From Hygrophila difformis (taxonomy: Eukaryota > Streptophyta > Magnoliopsida > Lamiales > Acanthaceae): a DNA stretch of 64,000 bases. The notes beneath the pieces are model-generated. The model was not told the DNA's origin and searched no databases. It was given only the letters and a program-made list of their open reading frames with translations. Location of the stretch: assembly GCA_030278955.1 (NCBI GenBank), contig JAOANR010000015.1, positions 15,113,917-15,177,916 on the forward strand, given 5' to 3'. The position numbers and the translations under genes are program-made. Shown piece by piece: positions 1 to 10,825 of the stretch. The number at the start of each line of letters is the position of its first letter. Positions within the stretch are counted from its first letter, which is position 1.

Positions 1-1173
1 AGAACTCAAATTTTGACTCACTTCGAAACCTTATTTCCAAAAACTTAAAACATGAAAGTTGTTTGTGTGTGTGTTTTTGAGCTACTGTGTAAATTTCAGA
101 ATTTTTGTTGTGAAAACGAATTTTTAATCAAGGAAGGCGCAAACTGCGTCAAACCGGATTTTTCGAACTAGAGAAAACTCGAACTATGAAACGCGATATC
201 GAATCTTTTGATCACTTGAAATACGAACATTCGAAAAATCCCGTGCACTAGGCTGAGCCGATCTTCATGCTAATCATTATCTTTGAGACTGCCTCGTTAG
301 TGGTCTCCTTACTATCTGAGATTGCCTCGTTAGTGATCTCGCGCGCTGTGTTTTGGATCGCCTCGTTAGTGGTCCTACTATCTTTTGAGACTGCCTCGTT
401 AGTGGTCTCCCATTGTTGTGGACTGCCTCGTTAGTGGTTCTATGTTGAGATTGCCTCGTTAGTGATCTCCCGGTATGGTGTCCTCTTCTTAGTTTGCGGG
501 ATAAATTATAAAAGACTGGTGTGAGTGTTAATTATGCTTAAATCCGATTTACCATATTTTTAAATTACGCATTTAAATATCATCATTAAATTATGCCTTT
601 AAATTCCGCCTTTAAAAATTTTGTCTTTTAAAATTATGCATTTTCGTCTTTGATAAATTAATTATGTTTTTCCGCTGCGAATAAAATATGGATTTTAAAT
701 GAATGCATGAAAAGGTAAAAAAAATCTTTGGATTTGAACACATGGAACCCCTTAAATTGTTAGTTAGGGATTAACTTACTCGGCATATTTTTATACTGAT
801 AAACCGTTGTTATTTTTCTTTTACAGAGTATGTCGAGTGACGCATTGCATATGCACTTGGGGGAAATCATAACGGACATTTTAAATTCTGCATCGTACTG
901 TTTTTACCGGGTCTGTTAAACCCGAGGATTTGGCCATGTTGGCTGTGATTTACTTTCCGCTGCATTTACTCTATTTATTTTTCGCGCATGATGATTACTA
1001 CTATCGTATTTTAAATTAAGTATTATAAATTTCCGGACCAAATCTTGAAATGTTTTATATCTTTTACATACCCACAAGCCTTGCATTTCCTTAGTGAGCT
1101 CGGGAAGCCGTGTCTTGCTAGGGAGATGTGGCGGTGACATCCCGGCCTGGGTTATCAAATCCGGGGTGTTACA
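1..1173 (+). mobile_element. 3' part of an LTR (Ty3/gypsy-like family), cut by the window edge
   Basis: The segment ends in a canonical LTR terminus, TGTTACA, at 1167-1173. Its last 300 bases follow the same layout as the LTR ends at 57.3-57.6 and 61.3-61.5 kb: a TTTAACCCG..GGCCATGTTGG block, CCGCTGCATT, then a GAGCTCGG..GGCGGTGACATCC block before the terminus. It is therefore a diverged relative of the element at 54565-61517. The LTR end lies in a putative intron of the RRF relative, 87 bases beyond its last visible exon. Whether it is a solo LTR or part of a longer element cannot be seen. Confidence 0.75.
285..470 (+). repeat. Six-copy hairpin array inside the LTR
   Basis: Six copies of a unit with core TGCCTCGTTAGTG occur at irregular spacing. 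The core is flanked by short arms that can pair: GAGAC with GTCTC in two copies, and GAGAT with ATCTC in two others. In these the sixth-position pair changes on both sides together. The two remaining copies have shorter GGAC-type arms. The conserved loop CCTCGTTAGTG is identical in all six. No coding sense is evident. Confidence 0.8.
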
Positions 1174-1260
1174 CAAACGATGAAACAATGGAAAAGGCTG
1201 TATTGATATTAAACCAGCAATGCACTTGAGTAAATTAATCATTTCACCTGAGGAGTTTAC

Positions 1261-3123
1261 CTTGCTTCTTCAGCCTGCTTGGCCACAATCTTTGACAATT
1301 CCTTCAGTATAAAAAAGAACAAATAAGAGACTATAAGTTCAGGTTTGAGGTATGTTGGCAAAGATTCAACCAGACAATACACATAGTATTTAGCATAAGC
1401 TGATTAGCTTAGATACTTATCAAAAGATCACACAACAATACCTTTCTACTTTCAGATGTCAGTTGTGGAAGTGTCAACCTAATAACGTCTCCATCGTTAT
1501 TTGGAGTCAAACCAAGATCAGAGCTATCAATGGCTTTCTCTATAGCCTTCAAGCTGAAAGCCACCGGCAACCCAGATGCAAATGAGCCAGACAAAAACAT
1601 AGCATGTTACTGCCAGTCAAATGGAACCAACAATAACAAGTAGATTCACTTGTTGGCACCAAGCCACCAACTATTTCCATGAATATAAGGAATGCAAAAG
1701 AACTTTATATTATGTTCCAAAGTCTACGAAAGAAAAGAAATTCAAATAGGTATAATGCAACCATTTGGGAAGCTGGTTTGAACTAACAACCATTTTGAAG
1801 CATCAAAACCTTTTTACCCAACTCCAAAGATAGTCGCAGAGTCTCCCGTGTATACAAAAGATAGTAAAGCAGTTTCACAGGCTTTCTAGTTTCATGATTT
1901 GTCTCAGAGGGTCAGGACAATAAACTACACTAACCTTGACTTGTCGTGGGGCTGCACCAAGAGTGAATTAGAGGGTGTTTGGATTGGCTTCTATCAAGGT
2001 GCTTTTGGCTTTTGCTTCTGCCAAAAGCACTTTTGGGGAAAAAGAAACGTTTGGTTTGGCTTTTTTAAAAAAGCAGAAGCACCTCGAAAAGCTGCAAAAG
2101 TGCTTCTGGGAGAAGCAGCCCAGGAGGTGCTTCTCCGAAAAGCAGAAGCCAAAAACACTTCATAAATTATGCAAAGACTTGAATACCCTCATTACTTAAT
2201 ATAAATTACACTATAAATATATCTTATTATCATATTAAGTAGCATGTCCTTTTTGGTAATTTATACATTTAAAAAGCACTTTTCACTTTTACACATCCAA
2301 ACACACTTTTGAAAAAAAGCTGCTTTTTGAACATTCTATCCAAACACAAAAGTTACCTGCTTCTGCTTTTGACTTTCACTTCTACTTCTGCTTTTGGCTT
2401 CTGCTTTTTTCAAAAGCCAATCCAAACGGGCCCTTAGCATCCGGAGTACTGATTTGAGCTATAGTTTTCAAGAGGGCTGGTGTTCCATAATACTCCACCA
2501 GTCCACCTTAGAGGACATGAAAACAAAAACGACAAGGGAACCAAATTAAACTCTAAAGATTAGTCAGCAACTCAATGCACAAGAATTACAACCAGCAACT
2601 CATGGTGAAGTAATGCTATCCCCACCTCAACTTTATCTAGTATTGCTGGATTCGCTCTTCCAGTTCGAACTGAATTGAAACTGGACTTCACATTTTCAAT
2701 AGTCTTCTCCATTCTTTCTTTCTGAATACCATGAGAACAAACAAAGCAATACAGCTACTTGACTATTTCAAAAAAGGAGGCAATTGACTGAACAAAAATA
2801 AAAATATAATGGGGATTTTTTCACGCATTATTTCAAATCTTACAGCATCTTCCTCAATCAAAGACTTCTCTGCTTCAATTTCCTCAATAGTAGCACACTT
2901 AACCACTCCTATTCTGATTATTGGAAAAAACACATTCAACAACATACTATAAAAATATCACAAAAAACAAAAATATCCCAAGATTTTACTTCTTTTTCAA
3001 TTGCTGTCCAGAAACCACTCGGTACACAGAATGCCCTCTTGCCGCGACCCGAAAGCGAGCGTAATTCGCAGACACCCTCCAGGAACCCACATTAACCAAA
3101 TCTGCTTGAAAGTCAACCTTAAC
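1261..3123 (-). pseudogene. Plastid-type ribosome recycling factor, disrupted copy
   Basis: Ribosome recycling factor splits the post-termination ribosome; this is the plastid-targeted plant type. Exons on the minus strand, from the 5' side, are about 3123-2990 (VNVGSWRVSANYARFRVAA), 2913-2844 (ATIEEIEAEKSL), 2721-2626 (FNSVRTGRANPAILDKVE), 2506-2434 plus 1970-1935 (VEYYGTP, then SLLVQPHDKS), 1553-1442 ([16 protein letters not shown]) and 1301-1261 (ELSKIVAKQAEEA). Nearly all junctions have GT/AG ends and keep phase. Three lesions are visible. A MITE splits the VEYYGTP exon between ISTPDA and NSLL. An 8-bp imperfect tandem duplication at 2492-2507 shifts the frame at the start of the same exon. 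An LTR lies where the next intron continues, and the C-terminal exons (IRNIRRDALK.. in the family) are not in the window. The transit-peptide exon was not located. Identity is firm; non-function is inferred from the lesions. Confidence 0.87.
1971..2433. mobile_element. Tourist-like (PIF/Harbinger) MITE in an RRF exon
   Basis: A 463-bp element has imperfect terminal inverted repeats around GTTTGGATTGGCTT. It is flanked by a TTA duplication at 1968-1970 and 2434-2436. The interior is a run of AAAAGCAGAAGC-type repeats that fold back on themselves. There is no gene. Removing the element and one TTA rejoins the RRF reading GAT-GCT-AAT-TCA, which fixes both ends and the target duplication. Confidence 0.88.
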
Positions 3124-3129
3124 TCATAA

Positions 3130-4342
3130 GGCCCATCGCAATATAAATCCAAAAGCAATAAGGTAAACCGAAGTAGCGACCTGGGAATGAATAACATCTG
3201 GGAGTATCAGAAGCCCCGCAGAGAGAGCGCATGTAAGACGAAGGGCAACCTTGCAACCAAAGAAGACAAATACAAAGTTAATTTGGAAGCAAATAACAAT
3301 GCATTTTCAACAAATACGCAAAGAATTGAAGAAATGGCAGAATGTTGATTCTCTGTTCTTATTCCAGAATGTTTGCGAAAGGGATGAAATCAACAGAAGG
3401 CCTAATTAAGCATTGGCAGTGGTGGTGGAGACTTCAACGCCAGCAGCAAAGGGGCGCGGCGGTGGCTGGAGCTCGCCGGTAGCGAGGGCAGAGGGCGAGA
3501 GACAGCCGGCCACTGGCGGCTCGTGCAGGGAGGTCAGCGAGCCACGATGGGAGGGTGCGCGCAGGGCTAAGGCGGCGGCCAGGGCTCGCGGAAGCCGGAG
3601 GAGACACGACGTTCACTGGGCTGAGTGCGGTGGCTCCGGATTCGCGAAGGTTGCAGCGTGCGCATGGCAAGGGGCGGCGGAAGAGGGAAGGCAACGTCGG
3701 GCAATGGCGGATGGTGTCCAGACAGGGAGGGCGTCACATGTAGGGGAGGCGGCGTTGGAAAAGGGAGGCGAGGCTTGCGGAGGGCGGCGGTGAGCAGGCG
3801 AACGGAGGCACTGCGATGGCGGTCGACGGCGCAACGGTTAACAGTGGACGGCAAAGAACAATGAGGGATTGAGGTCTTCAATCTGCAGAATCTCACAACC
3901 GTAGGTAGAATGTGGGGAAAATTATTAGTCTCTCACAAATTAGGGAACCTTAATTTCACCAACATAGGGGAGGCGATTCAGACTGCAAAACCACGAGTCG
4001 ACGAAGGCTGGGAAAGGGTAAGCCGCGGAGGAGGAGCAATCCACGGTAAGAGACGAATGCGTAATCTGTAAGGAAGAAGCCAGGATCCAACGATCCACAA
4101 TGAAATTAAATCAGGATCCGACGGCCAGGAGGGAATGGACGGCCCAAATTTAATTGAGCAACGATCCAACGGCTACGCAGACTCCCAGGCATCCAACGGC
4201 CAGAAATCAAATTAGAATGGGATGGACGGTCCAGATTTTAATTGCAGAAGGAAAGATTTGGACGGTCCTTCTTATAAAAGGTAAGATAAACGAAATTTTT
4301 TATTAATAAGATATTTGCTTCATTATAGAAACATTATTTGAA
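3130..4342. other. Upstream flank of the RRF copy, unassigned
   Basis: 3400-3860 is GC-rich with GGCGG/GCCGCC runs and open frames on both strands, none recognisable. 4080-4280 contains several short copies of GATCCAACGGC-like words. This could be the original promoter and leader of the minus-strand RRF gene. No start codon or transit peptide could be assigned, and no protein is claimed. Confidence 0.4.
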
Positions 4343-4660
4343 CACTACAAGAATATCCGGAATTACCGACCGTCAAACGCAGTCGGTAACCCCGTTGGAC
4401 GGGTCGTTTACGGGGTTACCGACCGGCTTACCGACCGGATTTGACGGTCGGTAATGTCTTGGTCTGCATCCGAAGGGCGACCAAAAGTGCTCGAGTCGGT
4501 GAGTTTGGCGACCGAGTTGCCGACCGCATTTTGGCCGGCCAAATTTGCCGACCGACTTACCGACCAAGTTGTCGGTCGGTAATTTGGCCAGCAGGAGCTT
4601 CTGGACCACGCTTTACCGACCGATTACCGACCGCATATGCGGTCGGTAATCCTGAAACAG
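4343..4660. repeat. CACTA left terminus and subterminal array
   Basis: This stretch contains the terminal inverted repeat and about fifteen forward or inverted copies of ACCGACCG / CGGTCGGTAA at short intervals. Neighbouring opposite copies can pair, for example ACCGACCGCATATGCGGTCGGT near 4620, which is close to a perfect palindrome. The same word makes up the right end. Confidence 0.88.
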
Positions 4661-4821
4661 CAGCCTGGATTTGGCTGGTTTTTTTATGCCACCCTGCAGC
4701 TCAAATCAACACAACAAACCAACAATCTCAAGTGCCAGAATTCTTAATCTAAATTCATGCCAAACTTCCAAACAACAATAAAGGCAAACCATAATCCTCC
4801 CACGATATTTAGAATATGTAC

Positions 4822-6769
4822 CTGAAGATCCTTCGACTTTTCTCGGACCCAATTATCCTTCCGGTGCTTTCTTGTATGTGTGTGCTCATGGAGCTCGTGC
4901 AAGTGAACTGGCCCATCCTTAGCAGTCGACTATAAATTTCATAAATCATCAGTGTGATAAGACAGTTTCATTCAACTATATTATAAAATTAGAACCAAGG
5001 GAGGTTAAAAAAATACCATGTCATCGCGGGTGGCACGGAATGTCTTGGATCCTGCAGTGTGTGTGGGGAGGGACGGTGAATCCTCCTGACCGCGGCGTCT
5101 GTTCAGCTTTCCCGTCTTGCTCTTATTCTTGAAGGCTTGGGAATCCCATATTCGTCTCCAATTCTCAACCACAACCGCATCGCCCGCCATCGGTTTTTTC
5201 TTACTTCTTATGTCCAATGTGTAATCCTTGTACTTGTTAAATATGTGCAACTAAGGTAATGAAACTCTCACGTATTACACAATAAAACTCATTTATCCTG
5301 TAATTTAGAACTCACCGTGCTATGTTCTTCCATTCCCATTCTTTCCTTACAGCAAGGGCATGCTCGGGAGCCCAACGAGCAACTTTCTGCAGATTGAGTT
5401 AATATTCATTACAGTTAGTAGTGTGAAAATTACACATTATTACTGTCCTAAGCACATCATACCTGGAACTCTCCCCAATAGAACTCCTTTGTCTCTTTTG
5501 AAATCTTCCCCTAGCTAATCCCATTTACATCTGCACGCCTGGGATATATATCCGTAATCTTCCTCACGACTGCGTTCGAGAAGTCAATACTGTAATACAA
5601 TGAAAGTTGTTGACATACATAAGATGAATACACATATTCTTTAAAGATACAAATCAGATTGTGTAGATAATTTAATGTAATATGACTTACATCCCATCAG
5701 TGGCATTCGGCGCTAGAAGCACCCTGTCATTCCCCTGCTGAGCAGAGGGATGAGTAGATTGCGTAGAGCCAACCGATCCTAAAACCGAACAAATGGGTAT
5801 ATTAATAGGCAATTTTTAATGTAACTATATTTTAAAACAGATAGTACCTGGTGTGTGTGGGGGTGGGGGTGGTGTCTCTGGCACAGCCTGATCAAAATCA
5901 TGCCACGTCATATGCTTCGCAGTCGCCTCAGAAGCATACAATCTCTTCAATCTGTTTTTGATTGGAAAATAGAACATATATTTTCGTGCAATCCGTGAAT
6001 TTGAACTCCCTTCTCTATAGCGAGACTCGTCACAAAACTTACATCTATCTAAGTCCGCATCATCGCGCCAGAATAACATACACCCTTTGCCACAACAATC
6101 AATTTTCTGAACGGGTAACCCCAATCCCTCTAGTAGTTTCTTAGCCTCGTAAAAATTCTTAACCATGGAATTATCCTCGGGGAGTGTGTCAATAATTAGT
6201 TGGCACAAAGTATCGAAGCACCTCTCCGATAAATTGTGTTCAGCTTTAATATTCAACAACCTCGCAAGAGTGGACGGAAGGGTCATTTTCTTGCAGCCAG
6301 GCCACAAATCCTTGTCTGCCGCCTCCAACATACGAAAAAACAATTTCTCCTGTGCATTAGGCTCCTCTGGAGGCCTCGGTACATCTTCATCCTCATGTGA
6401 TACTGTGTCGGGGATACCAAATCCCGTTCCATCGCACAACATTTGTATGTAGTCACTTTCATGTGCCGACGATGGTGCTGTGCCCACATCATCCTCGTAG
6501 TACCGACTAAATTGATGTGGCTCACCGTGACACGTCCACCTCTCGTAGTTGGAGACAAATCCATAACGCTTTAAATGATACCTAATGTCATCATCTACTT
6601 GATAAAATCTGTTCCTACATTTATTACACGGACAACTTAATCTTCCTTGGGCTCTATCCGCATCTGGGTTCTGATGAGACATCCTTATAAATAATTCAAC
6701 TCCATTCTTAAATTCAGTCGTCAGTTCTCCAAGTTCACGGCAAGAGCGGTACATCCAACTTCGGTCCAT
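4822..6769 (-). pseudogene. CACTA transposase remnants: TNPD N-terminus joined to TNPA-like exons
   Basis: The first exon (6769-5848) starts MDRSWMY and carries the plant transposase-associated domain. Its zinc-binding signature is CPCNKCRNR with WTCHGE, and the conserved downstream block is VQKIDCC..GCM and RLKRLYASEATAKHMTWH. In complete TNPD proteins the catalytic region follows. Here the reading goes straight into a proline run (PPPPPHTPG) and then into exons of the second CACTA gene: 5778-5691, 5589-5463, 5386-5316, 5250-5017 (AFKNKSKTGKLNRRRG, HTAGSKTF) and 4929-4822 (LHELHEHTHTRK). These match the Transposase_24 family, and splice sites and phases agree from exon to exon where checked. 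A TAG at 5511-5513 is in frame. This is an internally deleted fusion, now broken; the last exon was not identified. Confidence 0.85.
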
Positions 6770-6839
6770 TCCTACGAATATTATAAAACGTCCCTAAATT
6801 ATATATTACATTACTTCATCAAGGAATAGTTACAACTTC

Positions 6840-8120
6840 GATATTAGTGATCACTTATTTCAATTCACTTCCTCATGGTTAGTTCTTTTAATTGTTTTCA
6901 ATTAGAACAAATATTTTGATTTGTCTTACTACCATAAAAATCTTATATAATGTTTTATAACAACTAATTATGACATGGAGACTCAGAATTGCAGCTAGAA
7001 GTAGATAGGTTCAAACAAAACTCAAACCATTCAATGTGAGATTTGAGCCATGAGTCACTTTTACTCATTTCTTTTATTTGATGTGTGAAAATCATTTTAA
7101 TTAAAGGAAACTAGAACTTGCGATTAGGACCGATACAAGACCATGCCATATTCCAAAAATCGAGCATATGATCGAGGCACCTAGAAACCAAAATTTTGGC
7201 CTTCGTTTGAAATCCAAACCCAAAAATATTTTCCCTTTAGGATTAACCACTTTGAGCCTTAAGCCTAATTTTTCTTTGAAGCCCTCTATATTATTCTTAG
7301 CCTTCTAAAAAGACTAAAAAATTCAAACCCAAGTGTGCAAGAATAAATTTTATCAAGGCATTAAATTTATGATCATCAATTCATCAAATCAGTATTCAAA
7401 AATCCGATCAAAAAAAAAAGGAAATTGTTGAGTTCCATTCAACAACAATAAATTGCAAATGACAAAGCAAATTAGATATAGTCTAAATGTCACGCAATAG
7501 AAAAAGAAAAGCAAAAGAAAAGAAAGAAAAATATTGATGATCATGAATTTTTAAATAAAAATATGCCAAGTTAAGATAAAATAAATTTTTGCCACTTTTT
7601 AGCCCAATAATTTCCATCCTTACCAAATTACAACCGTACGCCCCGTTATAACCCTTGAATAAGACCTCATGATCTCGATTTGAAGAAATGAGCCGGTGGC
7701 GAGTTGGTCCAATCGCAAGCTCATGGGATAATTTAATTAAATTTGATTATGAGTGATTCAATGATGAAACCCATTTGAGAGTGAGTGAAATTTCCGCTTC
7801 TATTATATGTGAGGCTCTGCTTTTAATTTACATTCATGTCATACTTTAATTCTAGAATTAAATCAATGAATTTTTCTAAATATAATGTTCATGAAGAATT
7901 ATCAATAATGACTGATTTGTAGGCCTGATTAAGTGAGAAGTATCATTTTATTAAACACTGCAATCAAGAGAATTTAATACTTGTAGTTTTTTATTGCCTT
8001 ATCCCAATCTAAAAAGAATGAGATTTTTGAAGCCACGAAAATAGATTGAATATGCAGCGTCTATGCTCTTAGGAGCACTGACTCTGACTGCTCGGGGACG
8101 ATCAGTATTAAATGTGAGGA
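6840..8120 (+). mobile_element. 3' internal end of a Ty3/gypsy-like retrotransposon (fragment)
   Basis: AT-rich non-coding DNA leads into a GCTCGGGGACGATCAG box at about 8090, then AAATGTGAGGA, then TGTTGATAATGG at 8121. This order (GGGGACGA box, purine tract, TGTTGATAATGG) is characteristic of the junction between internal region and 3' LTR in plant Tat/Athila-type gypsy elements. No gag or pol coding is left. The left border against CACTA DNA is approximate. Confidence 0.5.
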
Positions 8121-9534
8121 TGTTGATAATGGCCAAAATTGACCATTATTTTCAATCTATTTCCGTGTCTAAACATGGGCATTTGATCGCATTCCGGTCT
8201 CATTTATATAAGAAAGCAGTTGAATTTAACAGATTTATGCAAGTTTATATAAGTAATAAGCTGTTATTGAAAAACACAAAAATATTGTTTATTTTATTAA
8301 ATATGTGTTAAAAAAGTCCAAAAACATGATAAAAATATTAAAATCCCACATTTGATAATTATGGTTTGAAAGTATTTGTTCGGTGGAACATGGGTCCATT
8401 AAACGGAACACAAACAAAATATCAAGTGGAGCAAATATCCTTATTTATTATATTTTATACTTTGATGTATATATTTTTATTTATATTTTTATAATTAATT
8501 TTCTGTTATTATTATCATTTCTATCTCCTTCAATAATTAACAATGATTGGTCCACTAATCAATTTTAATTAAATTGCAGGTGATTGGGCCATGCCCAATT
8601 TAATTTAATCTGGCCCACTACTTTCAGTCCAATTCAGTCCAAAAACCCAAATTGGCCCAACACTTTCAGGCCCATCTCCTCAAACCCATTTCCTCAAGCC
8701 CACATTCACCAAACCCAAAACCCTATCCCTAACCCTAAGCCCCCTTTCCGCCGCCGGCGCCGCCACCGCCGCCGACCATCCCTCTGGCGAGAATCCTCCA
8801 ATTCTGATCAGCCCCCCAACTTCTCCTTCCAGTTTCCAGATACGGCAGCCTCCGCCACCATCAACTCCGGCGAGAATCCTTCATCGCCACCACCATCCTC
8901 CAGTCGCTGCCGCCACCCTCGCGCCACCACCACCGCGGCTCAGTCACCATCTCAGTCATCACCCCTCTCCAAATACTCCATCCCCACCATTTTACCTTCA
9001 ACACCACCACCGAAACCCTCATCTCCTCCGTCCTCTACCTTCGTCAACACCACCATCACCCGCATCGTCAACCCCCTCCGCTTCCTCGCCGCACCAGCCA
9101 CCATTTCCACCTCTCCTTCTCCAACCAAGATTCGGAGCCCATCCCTGCCACCACACTTTCATCTTCAACCTCCGTCCACACCAGCCGCCGCTGCTTCAAC
9201 CGTCGCGCCACCACCACTGCCACCACAGTCCCATCTCCGGCCGCCCTCACCATTCCCGACCTCCCTCCTCCAGTGAGCTCCAACAAGCCCTCAATTTATT
9301 TCCCCAGATTTCAGAAAACAAGAAGAAGGAAAATGGAAGGAGGAATGAGGAAAAGGAAAACTGGAAACGAGAAAGAAGAAGAAAAAAGAAGAGAAAATGG
9401 AGGAAGAGGAAGAAACTGGAGGAGAAAGAAAATGGGAAAGGAGAGAAGAGAGAGAGGAAAGAGAAAAGAGAAAAAAGAAGGGAGAGAGATAAAATTTATC
9501 CGGACCTCGGGACTTCGGTGGCGCTAAACAAAAT

Positions 9535-10825
9535 CCGTGTCGCGAGGCCATGCCTAGCGACTGTGAGAGAGGTATCGCGACACATGTTTAGGGACAGACA
9601 AAAATGGTTAGGGACTGAGAGTATCAAGACACAAAATCCGTGTCGCGAAACTATCGCGCCACAGAATGTATCGCGACACACCAATTTTGTCTAGCGACAC
9701 GGGCCTAATGGGCCTAGGGCTTAATTCTCCTCTATAAATATATCCTTCCACCCCCTTGAACAGTAACCTAGCTACACTTTAGTTTTTTAGTTGTTCTTGG
9801 AGGCACCACTGTGCTCTCCAAAAATTAGTGTAGGTAGATAGTTTAATTTTATGCAATGTAGAAATAGATTTTAGCTTAGTTTTAATTTATGCTTTGTAAT
9901 AAATTAGTGTAGCTAGTGTTAACTTTTTTATTTTTCAGTTTGTTATTTTTGTATTTTGGTTTGGAACATTCAATCCATGGGTGTTTTTGGACATGCTTTA
10001 GTTTGTGGTATTAATGCAAGAAAATGACTCACAAAAATATGTTATGGAATTTATTCCATGTGTTGGTTTACTGTTTTGTTCTTTTTCTTTGGTCACTTGA
10101 TCAATTTCTTTTTGTTTTCTTGTTTTAGTTACGTCATTTTCTTTTTATTATCTTTATCCATCATTATCTTGCATCATTCCCGTCTTAATCCCACGGATTA
10201 AGACGTAATACCTCAGATTGCAGCATAAGGCGTTACGCTGCCGAAATTTTTATATAAATTTTATAAAAGCCTCGTGTCGCTAGACCCCTGTCGCGAGACC
10301 ACGTCTCGCGACACAATTTTTGTTTAGTGACACGGAGCCAAATCTTGCAATTTTTTACTGAAATGGCTCTTGTCGAGAAACCCCTGTCGCGAACCCACGG
10401 TTCGCGACACACTCATGCTTCGAGACAGGAAATTACGCCTTGGAAAATTTTATAAAAACCTCGTGTCGCTAAACCCCTGTCGCGAGGCCACGTCTCGCGA
10501 CACAACTTTTGTTAAGCGACACGAAGCACAAATTTCTAAAATGCCACCGGTCGCGAAACCCATGTTGCGAGCCTAGGCTCGCGACACAATTTATGGTCTC
10601 GCGACCGGGTTCCCATCTCTTTTGAAATCCAAAATTCTAACTTCCAACCCCCGTGTCGCCAGACCCGTGTCGCGAGGCCACGCCTAACGACACAATTTTT
10701 GTCTAGCGACACGGAAACCCTAAATTTCTAAAAAATTAATTTCTCTTATTTCCCACCTCTCATGTCGTGATCCTCCCGTCATGAACCCACGGTTCACGAC
10801 GCAATTTCTGTTTCACGACATGCTT
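9535..10825 (+). repeat. Array of nested TGTCGCGA hairpins
   Basis: About eight copies of a 60-70 bp unit are present, six of them between 10270 and 10825. The inner stem is TGTCGCGAGAC / GTCTCGCGACA around CAC at 10289-10313, a perfect 11-bp inverted repeat. The next unit (about 10389) has TGTCGCGAACC / GGTTCGCGACA, also perfect, so both arms changed together. An outer stem, CGTGTCGCTAGAC with GTTTAGTGACACG (or GTCTAGCGACACG), surrounds each inner one in the better units. Two looser units lie at 9535-9700. No protein meaning is seen. Confidence 0.85.
9729..9740 (+). promoter_or_regulatory. Probable LTR TATA box
   Basis: CTCTATAAATAT lies between the first and second groups of hairpins and is followed by a CCTTCCACCCCC leader. 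It fits a plant RNA polymerase II TATA box for transcription of the nested LTR on the plus strand. If used, the main hairpin group would lie in the R/U5 part of the transcript. Confidence 0.5.

Noticed and set aside
3413..3896. Several long frames on both strands in a GC-rich stretch
   Set aside because: GC-rich DNA has few stops by chance; no recognisable residues and frames overlap on both strands.
8584..9276. 230-residue Pro/Ser/Arg-rich open frame
   Set aside because: Low-complexity translation of a CCACCG/CCTCC-rich LTR stretch, open on several frames, no domain.
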